NCBI GenBank assembly: GCA_026398415.1
Contig: JAPLSY010000082.1
Coordinates: 1-35,507 of the forward strand
Reading direction: 5' to 3'
Source: Kiritimatiellota bacterium
GTDB lineage: Bacteria; Verrucomicrobiota; Kiritimatiellia; JAAZAB01
Length of the DNA: 35,507 nucleotides
Under the pieces are notes generated by a model, which was not told the DNA's origin, made no database searches, and was given only the letters and a program-made list of their open reading frames with translations. A program made the position numbers and the translations under genes. This document shows, piece after piece, positions 1 to 7,619 of the stretch. Position 1 is the stretch's first letter. Every line of letters begins with the position of its first letter.

Positions 1-138
1 AAATCCGCGCGACTTGTTCGTGTACTTGTCCATGATGACGTTACAACTAACCACCGTGCCACACGTGGCAAAGTGTTCCTTCAGGTCACCTTCGGTCGTG
101 GTGAAGGACAGGTTTCCGACATACAGCTTCGTAGCCAT
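1..138 (-). CDS. RRM-domain RNA-binding protein (5' end only)
   Basis: The first 46 residues of a protein running off the left edge of the window. It opens MATKLYVGNLSFTTTEGDLK, which is the beta-1 strand (RNP2 motif, LYVGNL) and helix 1 of an RNA recognition motif, and the visible part ends KSRGF, the start of the RNP1 motif. Bacterial proteins of this type are usually about 80-110 residues with a single RRM and a basic, glycine-rich tail; they bind single-stranded RNA and are often cold-induced. The start is well supported: GGGAGGAATAGT directly precedes the ATG. The gene is divergent from the gene starting at 432 and has an untranslated leader-like region of over 150 bases. The family assignment is firm; the specific role is not known. 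Confidence 0.9.
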   Translation of the reverse strand, partial: MATKLYVGNLSFTTTEGDLKEHFATCGTVVSCNVIMDKYTNKSRGF

Positions 139-312
139 ACTATTCCTCCCTTGGACTGCGGTACGAGTGTTCTGCGACTGTTCCCGACTCATTCGGGTTT
201 CAGATCGTCACCGAGCAATAACGCCGTCTGACAATCTACCATCTCACTGTGAACTCTCCCGTTCTGCAGTCAAGTGGGACATACTCTATCAGGTTGCAAA
301 ATGAATGCAACA
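139..312 (-). promoter_or_regulatory. Long leader/promoter region of the RRM gene
   Basis: About 290 bases separate the RRM start codon from the next gene, and no convincing gene lies in them. Part nearest the RRM gene is likely its 5' leader. A 6-bp inverted repeat (GTTGCA ... TGCAAC) lies at 293-311, near where a promoter for the minus strand would be expected, and could be an operator. Long structured leaders are known upstream of cold-regulated RNA-binding genes; that this one is regulatory is inference. Confidence 0.3.
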
Positions 313-362
313 ACTATTTTAATGTTTTTTAGGGGGGGGTATTTCCCTCGGCGGGGCCCGTT

Positions 363-391
363 TTCTTGTTGTCTTAAGGCGCTATTATGAT
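363..391 (+). promoter_or_regulatory. Sigma-70-type promoter for the gene at 432
   Basis: TTCTTG (363-368), a 17-base spacer and TATGAT (386-391) match the sigma-70 layout well. Transcription would begin near 398, leaving a leader of about 34 bases with the ribosome binding site GAAGGAGAG just upstream of ATG 432. An upstream in-frame ATG at 387 lies inside this -10 box, which argues against using it as the start. Confidence 0.55.
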
Positions 392-431
392 AGGGTTGCA
401 CCTATCCGACACTGAAGGAGAGCGACAAGAT

Positions 432-1595
432 ATGCCCCATCCGCAATTAGATCGCGATAAGTTGACCATCAAACCGCTGGGCGAACGCAAGAACAAGATC
501 GTGATTAAACGCGATTGTGTCTTGCCCGGCATGGCACCCAAAACCCTCTCCGGTGAAGCGCGTGAAATTGTGTGCCAAACGGCCGATCGCATGCGCGAGG
601 CGCGGCGGGCGGGGCGGGCCATCATGCTGGCGTTTGGCGCGCATACGATCAAGAATGGCTTGGCCCCGGTCCTGATCCGACTGATGGAAGAAGGGTGGCT
701 CACGCACCTGGCGACCAACGGGGCCGGGATCATTCATGACTGGGAGTTTGCCTTCCAGGGTCAGAGTGGCGAGGATGTACGCCGCTACGTGGCCGAGGGT
801 CAGTTCGGCATTTGGCAGGAAACGGGGCGCTATATTAACCTGGCGCTGATTGTCGGCGCCTACGAGGGGTTAGGCTACGGTGAATCGGTTGGGGCCCTGA
901 TCCAGAATGAATGCCTGGTGATCCCTTCCGCCGAAGAATTGCGGCGCGTCGCGACGGAAGCCCTGGCCGCCGACTTGTCCGGCGACCTGTCCGGCGAAGT
1001 CCGGCGCTGCCGGATGAAGACGGATCCTGCGCGCGCCGCCGCAGCCGCCGATTTCCTGGCGGCCGTGCGGCATTTTGACCTTCAGCCCGGACCGCTGGCG
1101 ATTCCACACCCCTTCAAGTCCTACAGTGTGCAGGCGGCGGCCTATCGCCTGAACATTCCGTTCACCGGCCATCCCATGTTCGGGCATGACATTATTTATA
1201 ATCATCCCATGAACCAAGGGGCGGCCATCGGGCGGACAGCCCAGCGTGATTTTCTGGCTTTCGCGCACGGCGTCAACAATCTGGCCGGTGGGGTGTATCT
1301 CTCAGTGGGTTCAGCAGTTATGTCGCCCATGATTTTTGAAAAAGCCTTTGCCATGGCCCAGAACCTGCACCACCAGAAGGGGGGGGGGATTAAAGACCAT
1401 TTCATCCTGGTAGTGGACCTGGCCGATGCCCGTTGGGACTGGAGCGCCCAGGGCGAACCGCCCATGGATAACCCGGCTTATTACCTGCGCTATTGCAAGA
1501 CCTTCAGCCGCATGGGCGGCGCCATGCGCTACCTGTCTGCCGATAACCGCGACTTCCTGCTGGCGCTGAGCCGCGAATTAACCGGTGAGCGTTGA
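432..1595 (+). CDS. Conserved protein of unidentified family (387 aa)
   Basis: I do not recognise this protein with certainty. It is a soluble protein without a signal peptide or membrane segments. Conserved-looking blocks include GAHTIKNGLAPVLIRLMEEG (about residues 75-94), ATNGAGIIHDWEFAFQG soon after, GSAVMSPMIFEKAF in the second half, and a C-terminal YYLRYCKTFSRMGG. The glycine-rich NGAG..HD segment and the repeated Rossmann-like alternation faintly recall deoxyhypusine-synthase-like proteins, but I would not assign that activity. The start at 432 is chosen because GAAGGAGAG lies 9-10 bases upstream and a good promoter covers the upstream ATG at 387. It is convergent with the sugar-isomerase gene that follows. 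Confidence 0.8.
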   Translation: MPHPQLDRDKLTIKPLGERKNKIVIKRDCVLPGMAPKTLSGEAREIVCQTADRMREARRAGRAIMLAFGAHTIKNGLAPVLIRLMEEGWLTHLATNGAGIIHDWEFAFQGQSGEDVRRYVAEGQFGIWQETGRYINLALIVGAYEGLGYGESVGALIQNECLVIPSAEELRRVATEALAADLSGDLSGEVRRCRMKTDPARAAAAADFLAAVRHFDLQPGPLAIPHPFKSYSVQAAAYRLNIPFTGHPMFGHDIIYNHPMNQGAAIGRTAQRDFLAFAHGVNNLAGGVYLSVGSAVMSPMIFEKAFAMAQNLHHQKGGGIKDHFILVVDLADARWDWSAQGEPPMDNPAYYLRYCKTFSRMGGAMRYLSADNRDFLLALSRELTGER

Positions 1596-1638
1596 TATCC
1601 TGAACGCGAGCGATTTTCTCGTAAACGGCCCGGGTTGG

Positions 1639-2592
1639 TCATATCTCCGGATTAGGGACAAAATCACCGCGGCATTGTTTCAGGTACTTGAGTGCTGCAA
1701 CCTGGCCGGTCATCTCCAATGCGCCCTTCATGACCGGATCATGCCAGCCTTCGATGTCGATTGAGCCCTTGAAGCCAACCATGCGCAGCTCGGAGATAAT
1801 GGCCGTCCAGTCGCTGTCGCCAAAGCCTGGCGTGCGGTGATAGGCAAAAGGCTTGGTCCCCTGCGAGCCGCTCTTGCGGGCAATATCATCATGAACGGAG
1901 GTGCGGATGCCGTATTTCCGGATCCGGTCCCAGTAAATGGTGGCGTCCTTGCCGTGCACATGGAAAATTTTCCGGCCCCATGCTTGCAGTTGCGGCATGG
2001 GGTCAATCAGGTTAACCATCTGGTGGCACGGTTCCCATTCCAGGCCCAGGTTGGCGAACGGTACCTCGTGGAACATCATTTCCCAGGCCACGGGATTGTG
2101 CGCGATATTCCAGTCGCCGGTCTGCCAGCTGCCGCCCATGTCGCAGTTCTCGAAGGCAATCCGCACCCCGTTGTCCTTCGCCCGCCGGGCAAGCGGCGTA
2201 AAGACCTGCTTGAACCGCGCCATACTCTCGTCAATTGGGCAGTTGCGCTTGCGCCCGGTGAAGCCGGCGACGATGTCACAGCCGAACAGGTGGGCATTAT
2301 CAATGGCATCTCTCCAGCCTTGTAACGTTTCCTTGTCCTTCGGGCCGGTCTCGAGCGGGTTGCCATACACGCCCAACGACGAAATCACGGCCTGACTGTC
2401 GGCAAGGACTTCCTTCAACTCGGCGGCCAGCTTTTTCCAGTTAACGCCTTTGGTCGTTTGCCAGAAATTGAGCTCGAACGACTCAAAGCCGTAAGGCCGA
2501 ATCTGGCGGATATATTCGGGCGCCTTCATACCCGCGCTCACAAGCGTTCCAATACGGATGTCCGGTTGATGCTGGGTGTTCTTGGTTGTCAT
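1639..2592 (-). CDS. Sugar phosphate isomerase/epimerase (xylose-isomerase-like TIM barrel)
   Basis: A 317-residue AP-endonuclease-2/xylose-isomerase-like TIM-barrel protein. Visible barrel motifs are FESFELNFWQ near the start, AFENCDMGG (a metal-binding glutamate) in the middle, LGLEWEPCHQM, HVHGKDA (histidine ligand) and a late SIDIEGWHDP (glutamate ligand). Such proteins interconvert keto- and aldo-sugars or inositol derivatives; the substrate cannot be read from sequence. The start at 2592 is preferred over an ATG 12 bases upstream because the GGAG ribosome binding site overlaps the upstream ATG. It lies downstream of, and on the same strand as, a Gfo/Idh/MocA dehydrogenase, a very common pairing in carbohydrate catabolism in this kind of bacterium. 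Confidence 0.88.
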   Translation of the reverse strand: MTTKNTQHQPDIRIGTLVSAGMKAPEYIRQIRPYGFESFELNFWQTTKGVNWKKLAAELKEVLADSQAVISSLGVYGNPLETGPKDKETLQGWRDAIDNAHLFGCDIVAGFTGRKRNCPIDESMARFKQVFTPLARRAKDNGVRIAFENCDMGGSWQTGDWNIAHNPVAWEMMFHEVPFANLGLEWEPCHQMVNLIDPMPQLQAWGRKIFHVHGKDATIYWDRIRKYGIRTSVHDDIARKSGSQGTKPFAYHRTPGFGDSDWTAIISELRMVGFKGSIDIEGWHDPVMKGALEMTGQVAALKYLKQCRGDFVPNPEI

Positions 2593-2626
2593 TGTTGTCT
2601 CCATGAATGATGATTTAATGTTTAGG

Positions 2627-2665
2627 AATTTTCCGCCAGAGGCGGATCCGCCTTCAGCGGAAATT
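2627..2665. repeat. Palindromic repeat between the dehydrogenase and isomerase genes
   Basis: A nested inverted repeat: AATTTTCCGC pairs with GCGGAAATTT around a central palindrome AGGCGGATCCGCCT. It overlaps the last codons of the dehydrogenase gene and precedes the isomerase gene on the same transcript, so it may stabilise or end part of the message. A clearly related copy lies at 35017-35041, so it belongs to a dispersed family. Confidence 0.7.
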
Positions 2666-3712
2666 TTTTATTTCAACCAGTTTGCCGTCGTGTGCCGAGG
2701 ATTTTAAACTGGCATCCAGGTAAGCCTGCACCCGCGCGCCGCCCTCAAAACTGGTCTGTCCCTGTTGGCCGCTTTTGAGCGCGTCAACAAAGCGCTGATA
2801 CATCGTGGGCACGGGCGGACATTTAACGGGCCACCAGATATTCTTGTCCACATCCTGGCCAACACAGATCCGGAGCGTTTCCGGCGCGGGGCGATCCAGG
2901 TCAATGTCCAGGCCGCCTTTGTCGCCGTAAACCCGCAGTGCGACTGTATTGGCTTGGCCGGTAGCCCATCGGCTGGCATGTAGCGTTCCCAGCGCCCCAT
3001 TTTGAAAACGCACGATGACGGCCATGCTGTCGTTGGCGTCAAAAATATACGGCCCGATCCGCTTCAAGCCCTTGTTAAAAGTCTTGAGATTACACTGCAA
3101 AGCGGCTATGTCGCCAACGATGAAACTTGCAAAATCATACAGATGCACGCCGATATCTCCAAGAACTCCGGCGCTGCCATGCCGCGTACTCAATCGCCAC
3201 AGCCAGGCCTCGCTTTTGCGCCAGTCGCCCCAGGCTTTGCCCACCAGCCAGCTTTGCAGGTAACTGCCCTCGACATGCATAATGCGGCCCAGTTTACCGG
3301 AAGCGACGATTTTTGCTGCCATTTGCGTGGCGGGGTTGTTACGGTAGCTGAAATTGACCGCGGTAATGAGTTTTTTGGCGCGCGCGGCTTCCGCCATGCG
3401 GCGCGCATCCCGCAGGTTGTCGGCCAGCGGTTTTTCGCACATGACCCGCAGGCCGTATTTGATCGCCAGCAATGCGGTTGGTGCGTGTGCCTTGTCAATG
3501 GTTGCGATCGATACTCCGTCCAAACGCTCTTTTTTAAGCATTTCCTCGGCGTCGGCATACGCCTTTGGAATGCCGTGTTTTTCCGCGAAAGCCTTGGCCC
3601 GTCCGGGAACGATGTCGCAACAGGCGGCCAGTTCGCAGCCCTTGATGGATTTGAATTTGCCGGCATGGTCGTTGGCCATACCGCCGGTTCCGATGATTGC
3701 CAGTCTGATCAT
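2654..3712 (-). CDS. Gfo/Idh/MocA-family oxidoreductase
   Basis: A 352-residue NAD(P)-dependent sugar or inositol dehydrogenase-like protein. The N-terminal Rossmann fold begins IIGTGGMANDHAGKF (dinucleotide-binding glycine loop), followed by the family hallmark CEKPLADN near residue 95 and a C-terminal alpha/beta substrate domain with DIGVHLYDFASF containing the usual Asp/His pair. The start has a good ribosome binding site, AAAGGAG, 9 bases upstream. It is the first gene of a two-gene minus-strand unit with the TIM-barrel isomerase, and is divergent from an AraC regulator that probably controls it. The substrate is unknown. The last codons fall inside a palindromic repeat. Confidence 0.92.
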   Translation of the reverse strand: MIRLAIIGTGGMANDHAGKFKSIKGCELAACCDIVPGRAKAFAEKHGIPKAYADAEEMLKKERLDGVSIATIDKAHAPTALLAIKYGLRVMCEKPLADNLRDARRMAEAARAKKLITAVNFSYRNNPATQMAAKIVASGKLGRIMHVEGSYLQSWLVGKAWGDWRKSEAWLWRLSTRHGSAGVLGDIGVHLYDFASFIVGDIAALQCNLKTFNKGLKRIGPYIFDANDSMAVIVRFQNGALGTLHASRWATGQANTVALRVYGDKGGLDIDLDRPAPETLRICVGQDVDKNIWWPVKCPPVPTMYQRFVDALKSGQQGQTSFEGGARVQAYLDASLKSSAHDGKLVEIKNFR

Positions 3713-3762
3713 GATCGCCAGCTCCTTTCGATATCAAGGGCAAGGTGTAAAACTTCGCGAGT

Positions 3763-3811
3763 AGAATAGACTGGAAATAGGTTTGCCGCCAAAGGAAATC
3801 TGCGCTATAAA
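3763..3811. promoter_or_regulatory. Divergent promoter region, dehydrogenase / AraC gene
   Basis: For the plus-strand AraC gene, TTGCCG (3783-3788), a 17-base spacer and TATAAA (3806-3811) form a good promoter. On the minus strand, TTGGCG (3792-3787) and TATTCT (3768-3763) with an 18-base spacer could drive the dehydrogenase-isomerase unit. The two -35 boxes overlap, so binding of the regulator here could affect both directions. Confidence 0.45.
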
Positions 3812-3837
3812 TCTTATAAAAACCGGATTTTTCTTAG

Positions 3838-4743
3838 ATGAGTAAAATAGCGCCCATTCTGGATGATACCAGCGACCTGCCGGGACTGGCCCGGGACGTG
3901 CTTGGCATCCATCTAAAACAAATATTGGCCGGGACCGGTGTGGTCAAGGTGCCTAAACTGAATGGCTTGATGAAAACAACCCCCGGCATGTATTTTCATT
4001 TTATGCCCGAGCTGTTTGTGCAACTGGCCGGTATTAACGCGTTCGAATGCCCCCACGAGCGATTCAACCTGTACCCCGGACAACTGTGCGTCATGCCGCG
4101 CGGTATGCCGCATGGCGAGACGTTCAAGCTTGTGCGCGGGCAATTTGGCATGCTGGTTTTCATGTATACTGCCCGGGAATTAAACCTCCTTTTGGCAGCC
4201 GGCACGTCGGATAAACATCCTCGGGCGGTAAAATCCATGAACATTCATTATCCGCGTGTATTGCGCATGGCCGAATATCTGGAAGATATTGCCCAGGTCT
4301 TGCACGCTGGCGGACGCAATACCAGGGCAATAGCGCGGGGCTTGCTGTCGGCGCATCTGGCCGAAATTCTTAACATCATGGCGACGGATTCGGGCGCCCA
4401 CCGGGATGAGCCGTATAAAATAACGCAGGTCAAGCAAATGATGTTTTCGCGGCTGAGCGATCCCGAACTGGGCGTCCGCAAACTCGCCGAGTGGGTGGAA
4501 TGCGCGCCGGATTATTTATCATACCTTTTTCATAAATGGACCGGCCGCACGCTGGCCGACACGATCAATCGTTATCGTCTGTCCCAGGCGCAGTATCTTC
4601 TGCAGAACTCAAGCCGGAATATTAAGGAAATCGCCGCCGCGGCCGGCTTTGCCGATCCCGACTATTTCGGGCGATTGTTTCACAATGCCACCGGCCAAAC
4701 CCCGACAGCCTATCGCCGCAAAATCAGCGCGACTTTCCCGTAA
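3838..4743 (+). CDS. AraC-family transcriptional regulator
   Basis: A 301-residue regulator. The N-terminal part, with NLYPGQLCVMPRGMPH, looks like the cupin-type effector-binding domain of AraC proteins. The C-terminal ~100 residues hold two helix-turn-helix motifs: LGVRKLAEWVECAPDYLSYL and IKEIAAAAGFADPDYFGRLF, followed by the typical TGQTPTAYRRK ending. It is divergent from the dehydrogenase-isomerase unit and precedes the LsrF-like gene, so it probably regulates one or both in response to a sugar. No strong ribosome binding site precedes the ATG; the leader from the predicted promoter is only about 20 bases. Confidence 0.93.
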   Translation: MSKIAPILDDTSDLPGLARDVLGIHLKQILAGTGVVKVPKLNGLMKTTPGMYFHFMPELFVQLAGINAFECPHERFNLYPGQLCVMPRGMPHGETFKLVRGQFGMLVFMYTARELNLLLAAGTSDKHPRAVKSMNIHYPRVLRMAEYLEDIAQVLHAGGRNTRAIARGLLSAHLAEILNIMATDSGAHRDEPYKITQVKQMMFSRLSDPELGVRKLAEWVECAPDYLSYLFHKWTGRTLADTINRYRLSQAQYLLQNSSRNIKEIAAAAGFADPDYFGRLFHNATGQTPTAYRRKISATFP

Positions 4744-4800
4744 CCCGGATGTTTCTTAACGCTGCCTCGATTTGTGCGCTTTTCTGGGATGGGCCGCGAC

Positions 4801-4830
4801 TTGACAAGCACGCTGAAAATAGGGATGATA
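4801..4830 (+). promoter_or_regulatory. Promoter of the LsrF-like gene
   Basis: A consensus -35 box TTGACA (4801-4806) is followed after 17-18 bases by GATGAT/ATGATA (4824-4830). It lies 58 bases after the AraC stop codon and about 65 bases before the start of the aldolase-like gene. Confidence 0.5.
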
Positions 4831-4863
4831 ACCGGTAATCGAACCCTATTATGCACATCGAAA

Positions 4864-4880
4864 TGGCGCTTCAAGCGCCA
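4864..4880 (+). promoter_or_regulatory. Perfect inverted repeat just upstream of the LsrF-like ribosome binding site
   Basis: TGGCGCTT-C-AAGCGCCA is a perfect inverted repeat. It lies downstream of the predicted transcription start and only a few bases before AAAAGGAG. It could be an operator or an RNA hairpin affecting translation; the sequence does not decide. Confidence 0.4.
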
Positions 4881-4896
4881 TAAAAGGAGAACTGTC

Positions 4897-5781
4897 ATGC
4901 CGGATCCGGAAGCCATTAAGGAAGGCAAGAAATTTTACGAAGACGTCCCCATGAAGACCCCGGGATTTTTCCTGAAAGGTTCGGGCGCGCTTGACTGGGG
5001 CATGAAAAACCGTCTGGCGCGGATTTTTGATCCCAAGGATGCGCATACGGTGATGCTGGCCATTGACCACGGCTATTTTCAGGGTCCTACCACGGGGCTG
5101 GAGCGCGTGGACTTGAATATCGTCCCGCTTGTTCCGTATTGCGACGCGCTCATGCTGACGCGCGGTATTTTGCGCTCCACCATTCCGCCGGCCTGTGCCC
5201 GGCCGATTGTCATGCGTGCCAGCGGGGGGCCGAGCATTTTAAAAGAGCTCTCCAACGAGGAATTGGCCGTGGATATCGAGGATGCCATCCGCATGAACGT
5301 CTCGGCCCTGGCGATCCAGGTGTTCATCGGCGGCGAGTTCGAGACCCGCTCAGTGCATAACATGACCCGTCTGGTGGACCTTGGCCTGCGTTATGGCATT
5401 CCCGTCATGGGCGTCACGGCGGTCGGCAAAGACATGGTGCGCGACGCCAAGTATTTCCGGCTGGCCTGCCGCATTTGCGCCGAACTGGGCGCGCATGTGG
5501 TCAAGACCTATTACGTGCCGCAGGGGTTCGACACCATCACGGCCTCCTGTCCGGTGCCGATTGTCATGGCCGGCGGCAAAAAACTGCCGGAACTGGACGC
5601 GCTGACCATGGCCCATAACGCCATCCAGGAAGGCGCGGCCGGTGTGGACATGGGGCGGAATATTTTCCAGAGCGATTACCCGGTAGGTATGATCAAGGCG
5701 ATTCGAAAGGTCGTGCATGAGAATATGAAGCCCGCCGAGGCGCTCGAATATTATCAGACGTTGAAGGCCAAGAAAGCGTAA
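4897..5781 (+). CDS. lsrF: LsrF-like class I aldolase / 3-hydroxy-5-phosphonooxypentane-2,4-dione thiolase family
   Basis: A 294-residue TIM-barrel protein that matches the LsrF family throughout and at nearly the same length (E. coli LsrF is 291 aa). Shared blocks are [72 protein letters not shown] (carrying the Schiff-base lysine), [12 protein letters not shown] and [11 protein letters not shown]. In enteric bacteria LsrF cleaves phosphorylated autoinducer-2 product to DHAP and acetyl-CoA. No lsrK, lsrG, lsrR or transporter is nearby, so here it more likely acts in catabolism of another phosphorylated sugar-derived diketone or aldol. The start is set by AAAAGGAGA 6-7 bases before ATG 4897; an in-frame ATG at 4774 lies upstream of the promoter. 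Confidence 0.9.
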   Translation: MPDPEAIKEGKKFYEDVPMKTPGFFLKGSGALDWGMKNRLARIFDPKDAHTVMLAIDHGYFQGPTTGLERVDLNIVPLVPYCDALMLTRGILRSTIPPACARPIVMRASGGPSILKELSNEELAVDIEDAIRMNVSALAIQVFIGGEFETRSVHNMTRLVDLGLRYGIPVMGVTAVGKDMVRDAKYFRLACRICAELGAHVVKTYYVPQGFDTITASCPVPIVMAGGKKLPELDALTMAHNAIQEGAAGVDMGRNIFQSDYPVGMIKAIRKVVHENMKPAEALEYYQTLKAKKA

Positions 5782-5808
5782 TACGCATTTAGCCAAAGAT
5801 CTTTTAAA

Positions 5809-5921
5809 TTTTGACAGGATTAACAGGATTGACAGGATTGGGATCGAGAAAGACAAGCATGATAATCAGCGATAGCGGAATGATTTTCTTAATCCAGTAA
5901 ATCCTGTTAATCCTGTCAAAA
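5809..5921. repeat. Inverted pair of 'ACAGGATT' repeats
   Basis: A 22-bp arm at 5809-5830 (TTTTGACAGG followed by two further ACAGGATT-type units) is perfectly inverted at 5900-5921. The left arm continues with a third 9-bp unit (GACAGGATT, 5831-5839) and the right arm begins with a degenerate one. The loop is about 69 bases. The arms begin 28 bases after the LsrF-like stop codon and end 47 bases before the next start, so the structure may separate the two transcription units. Similar ACAGGATT units are, from memory, common dispersed intergenic repeats in many bacterial genomes. Confidence 0.8.
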
Positions 5922-5968
5922 CAATTCTTTGACACGCATTTAACACATTTCAAGCATTAGAATCTATT

Positions 5969-7084
5969 ATGGACTACCCTGTAAATATTTCCCAGCTTCT
6001 GACCATTCTCCGGGGCCTGTTGGCCGAACCCTCTCGTCGTCCCGATGATCCCTGGCAGAGGGTCATATTCAAGCTTTGCGCGCCCGCTTCCGGGGCATCC
6101 GATTCGGCAATTGCCGATGTGGCGATTGCCTTGGATGGTGTTAAGAGTTTGGCCAAGGATGATGAACTCCGCAATGAGGTGCGGACCATCCTGCAACGGT
6201 CTGCAGCCAAGCCGGACAGGGTCATTGTACCCGGTGGGAACGCGTATTGCATTGAGCGTGGCATGGTGTCCACGCAGGCGCCGCTGCAAAACGAGATCGC
6301 TTTGGTCACCGGTGCGGCGGGCGCCATCGGGGCGGGGATTTGCCGTGGCTTGCTGGCGAAGGGCGCGCATGTGGCTGCCGCCGATCTGGCGCGGGAAGCC
6401 CTGGATGACCTGGTCCGGGAACTGAACCCGACCGCGCCTGGCCGTATAATGGGCGTGCCTATGGATGTTACCGATGCCGCCTCCGTGGCGGTCGGGTTCG
6501 ATGCCGTGGCCGAGGCATGGGGTGGGGTGGATATTGTTGTGGTCAATGCCGGGATTGCCATGGTGGCGCCGCTGGTTGAGTTGGATATGGAGGCATTTAG
6601 GCGGTTGGAGCGGGTCAACGTGGAAGGGACCTTGCTGACTCTGGCGGAAGCCGGCCGGTATTTATGCCGCCAGGCGACGGGCGGCGACATGATTCTGGTC
6701 TCAACCAAAAACGTGTTTGCCCCGGGCGCCCAATTCGGCGCCTACAGTGCTACCAAGGCGGCGGCCCACCAATTGGCGCGCATTGCCAGCCTGGAATTGG
6801 CGAGCTTCGATATCCGTGTGAACATGGTTGCGCCGGATGCGGTCTTTTCCGATGGCAAGCGCAAGTCGGGCTTATGGGCCGAGGTGGGTCCATCGCGCAT
6901 GAAGGCCCGTGGCCTTGATGAAAAAGGATTGGAAGACTATTATCGTAACCGTAATTTATTAAAAGCCCGGGTGACGCCTGATCACGTTGCCAACGCAGTG
7001 CTTTTCTTTGCCACCCGGCAAACACCGACGACCGGCGCTACAATTCCCGTGGATGGCGGCCTGCCGGATGCGACGCCGCGGTGA
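5969..7084 (+). CDS. Short-chain dehydrogenase with unusual N-terminal region
   Basis: A 371-residue protein. Residues about 105-365 form a complete classical SDR: VTGAAGAIGAGIC cofactor loop, PMDVTDA, NAG, an active-site serine in the ILVSTKN stretch, YSATKAA (YxxxK) and a C-terminal VDGG. The ending, with DYYRNRNLLKARVTPDHVANAV and TTGATIPVDGG, resembles the dehydrogenase half of bifunctional rhamnulose-1-phosphate aldolase/lactaldehyde dehydrogenases. The first ~100 residues are not part of a normal SDR and do not resemble the aldolase half; I do not recognise them. No strong ribosome binding site is visible. Following the LsrF-like gene, it probably takes part in the same sugar or deoxysugar breakdown. 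Confidence 0.88.
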   Translation: MDYPVNISQLLTILRGLLAEPSRRPDDPWQRVIFKLCAPASGASDSAIADVAIALDGVKSLAKDDELRNEVRTILQRSAAKPDRVIVPGGNAYCIERGMVSTQAPLQNEIALVTGAAGAIGAGICRGLLAKGAHVAAADLAREALDDLVRELNPTAPGRIMGVPMDVTDAASVAVGFDAVAEAWGGVDIVVVNAGIAMVAPLVELDMEAFRRLERVNVEGTLLTLAEAGRYLCRQATGGDMILVSTKNVFAPGAQFGAYSATKAAAHQLARIASLELASFDIRVNMVAPDAVFSDGKRKSGLWAEVGPSRMKARGLDEKGLEDYYRNRNLLKARVTPDHVANAVLFFATRQTPTTGATIPVDGGLPDATPR

Positions 7085-7165
7085 CCTGAAGAATGGCTAA
7101 TGGTCGATGGGGGATGGTGAATGGTGAACGAGCTGACATAGTTCGCGTTAGAAAAGGAGGCATTG

Positions 7166-7615
7166 ATGAAACGACTAATGACGGGATTGTTGCTGGCCGG
7201 TTTGTTCGGAGTCTCCGCCCTGGCGGGCGAAGAGTGGCTGACTGATTTTAACAAGGCCAAGAAGGAAGCGGCTGAAAAGAACCTGCCGATCCTGGCGGAC
7301 TTTTCAGGGTCCGACTGGTGCGGCTGGTGCATCAAGCTCGACAAGGAAGTATTTTCTCAAAAGGAATTCGAAACGTTTGCCAAGGACCGTGTGGTGTTGT
7401 TTCTGGCCGATTTCCCGCGCGCGAAAGAACTGGCGGCCGAAGTAAAGGTGCAGAACGAGCAGTTGCGTAAAGAGTATGGTGTCGAAGGCTTCCCGACCGT
7501 ATTGCTCCTGGATGCCGGCGGCAAAGTCATTGCCCGGACCGGCTATCGTAAGGGTGGGGCGGGGGCCTACGTGGATCATCTGAAAGAATTGCTGAAACAA
7601 CCCGGTAACAAATGA
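7166..7615 (+). CDS. Exported thioredoxin-like protein
   Basis: A 149-residue thioredoxin-fold protein with a signal peptide (MKRLMTGLLLAGLFGVSALA, cleaved before GEEW) and the redox motif WCGWC at about residues 51-55 in the context ADFSGSDWCGWCIKL. The cis-proline region is VEGFPTVLLLDAGGKV. This is the layout of periplasmic thioredoxin_7/DUF255-like thiol reductases or isomerases. AAAAGGAGG sits 5 bases before ATG 7166. The next gene on the same strand encodes an exported protein with 21 cysteines, a plausible substrate or partner. Confidence 0.9.
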   Translation: MKRLMTGLLLAGLFGVSALAGEEWLTDFNKAKKEAAEKNLPILADFSGSDWCGWCIKLDKEVFSQKEFETFAKDRVVLFLADFPRAKELAAEVKVQNEQLRKEYGVEGFPTVLLLDAGGKVIARTGYRKGGAGAYVDHLKELLKQPGNK

Positions 7616-7619
7616 AAAC

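Noticed and set aside
14..304. Plus-strand 96-codon frame at the left edge
   Set aside because: It is antisense to the RRM gene, which has clear RNP motifs and a good ribosome binding site.
4774..4896. N-terminal extension of the LsrF-like protein
   Set aside because: It would start upstream of the predicted -35 box, lacks a ribosome binding site and is absent from LsrF homologues.
4897..5781. AI-2 quorum-sensing locus
   Set aside because: Only an LsrF-like gene is present; no other lsr gene can be seen nearby.
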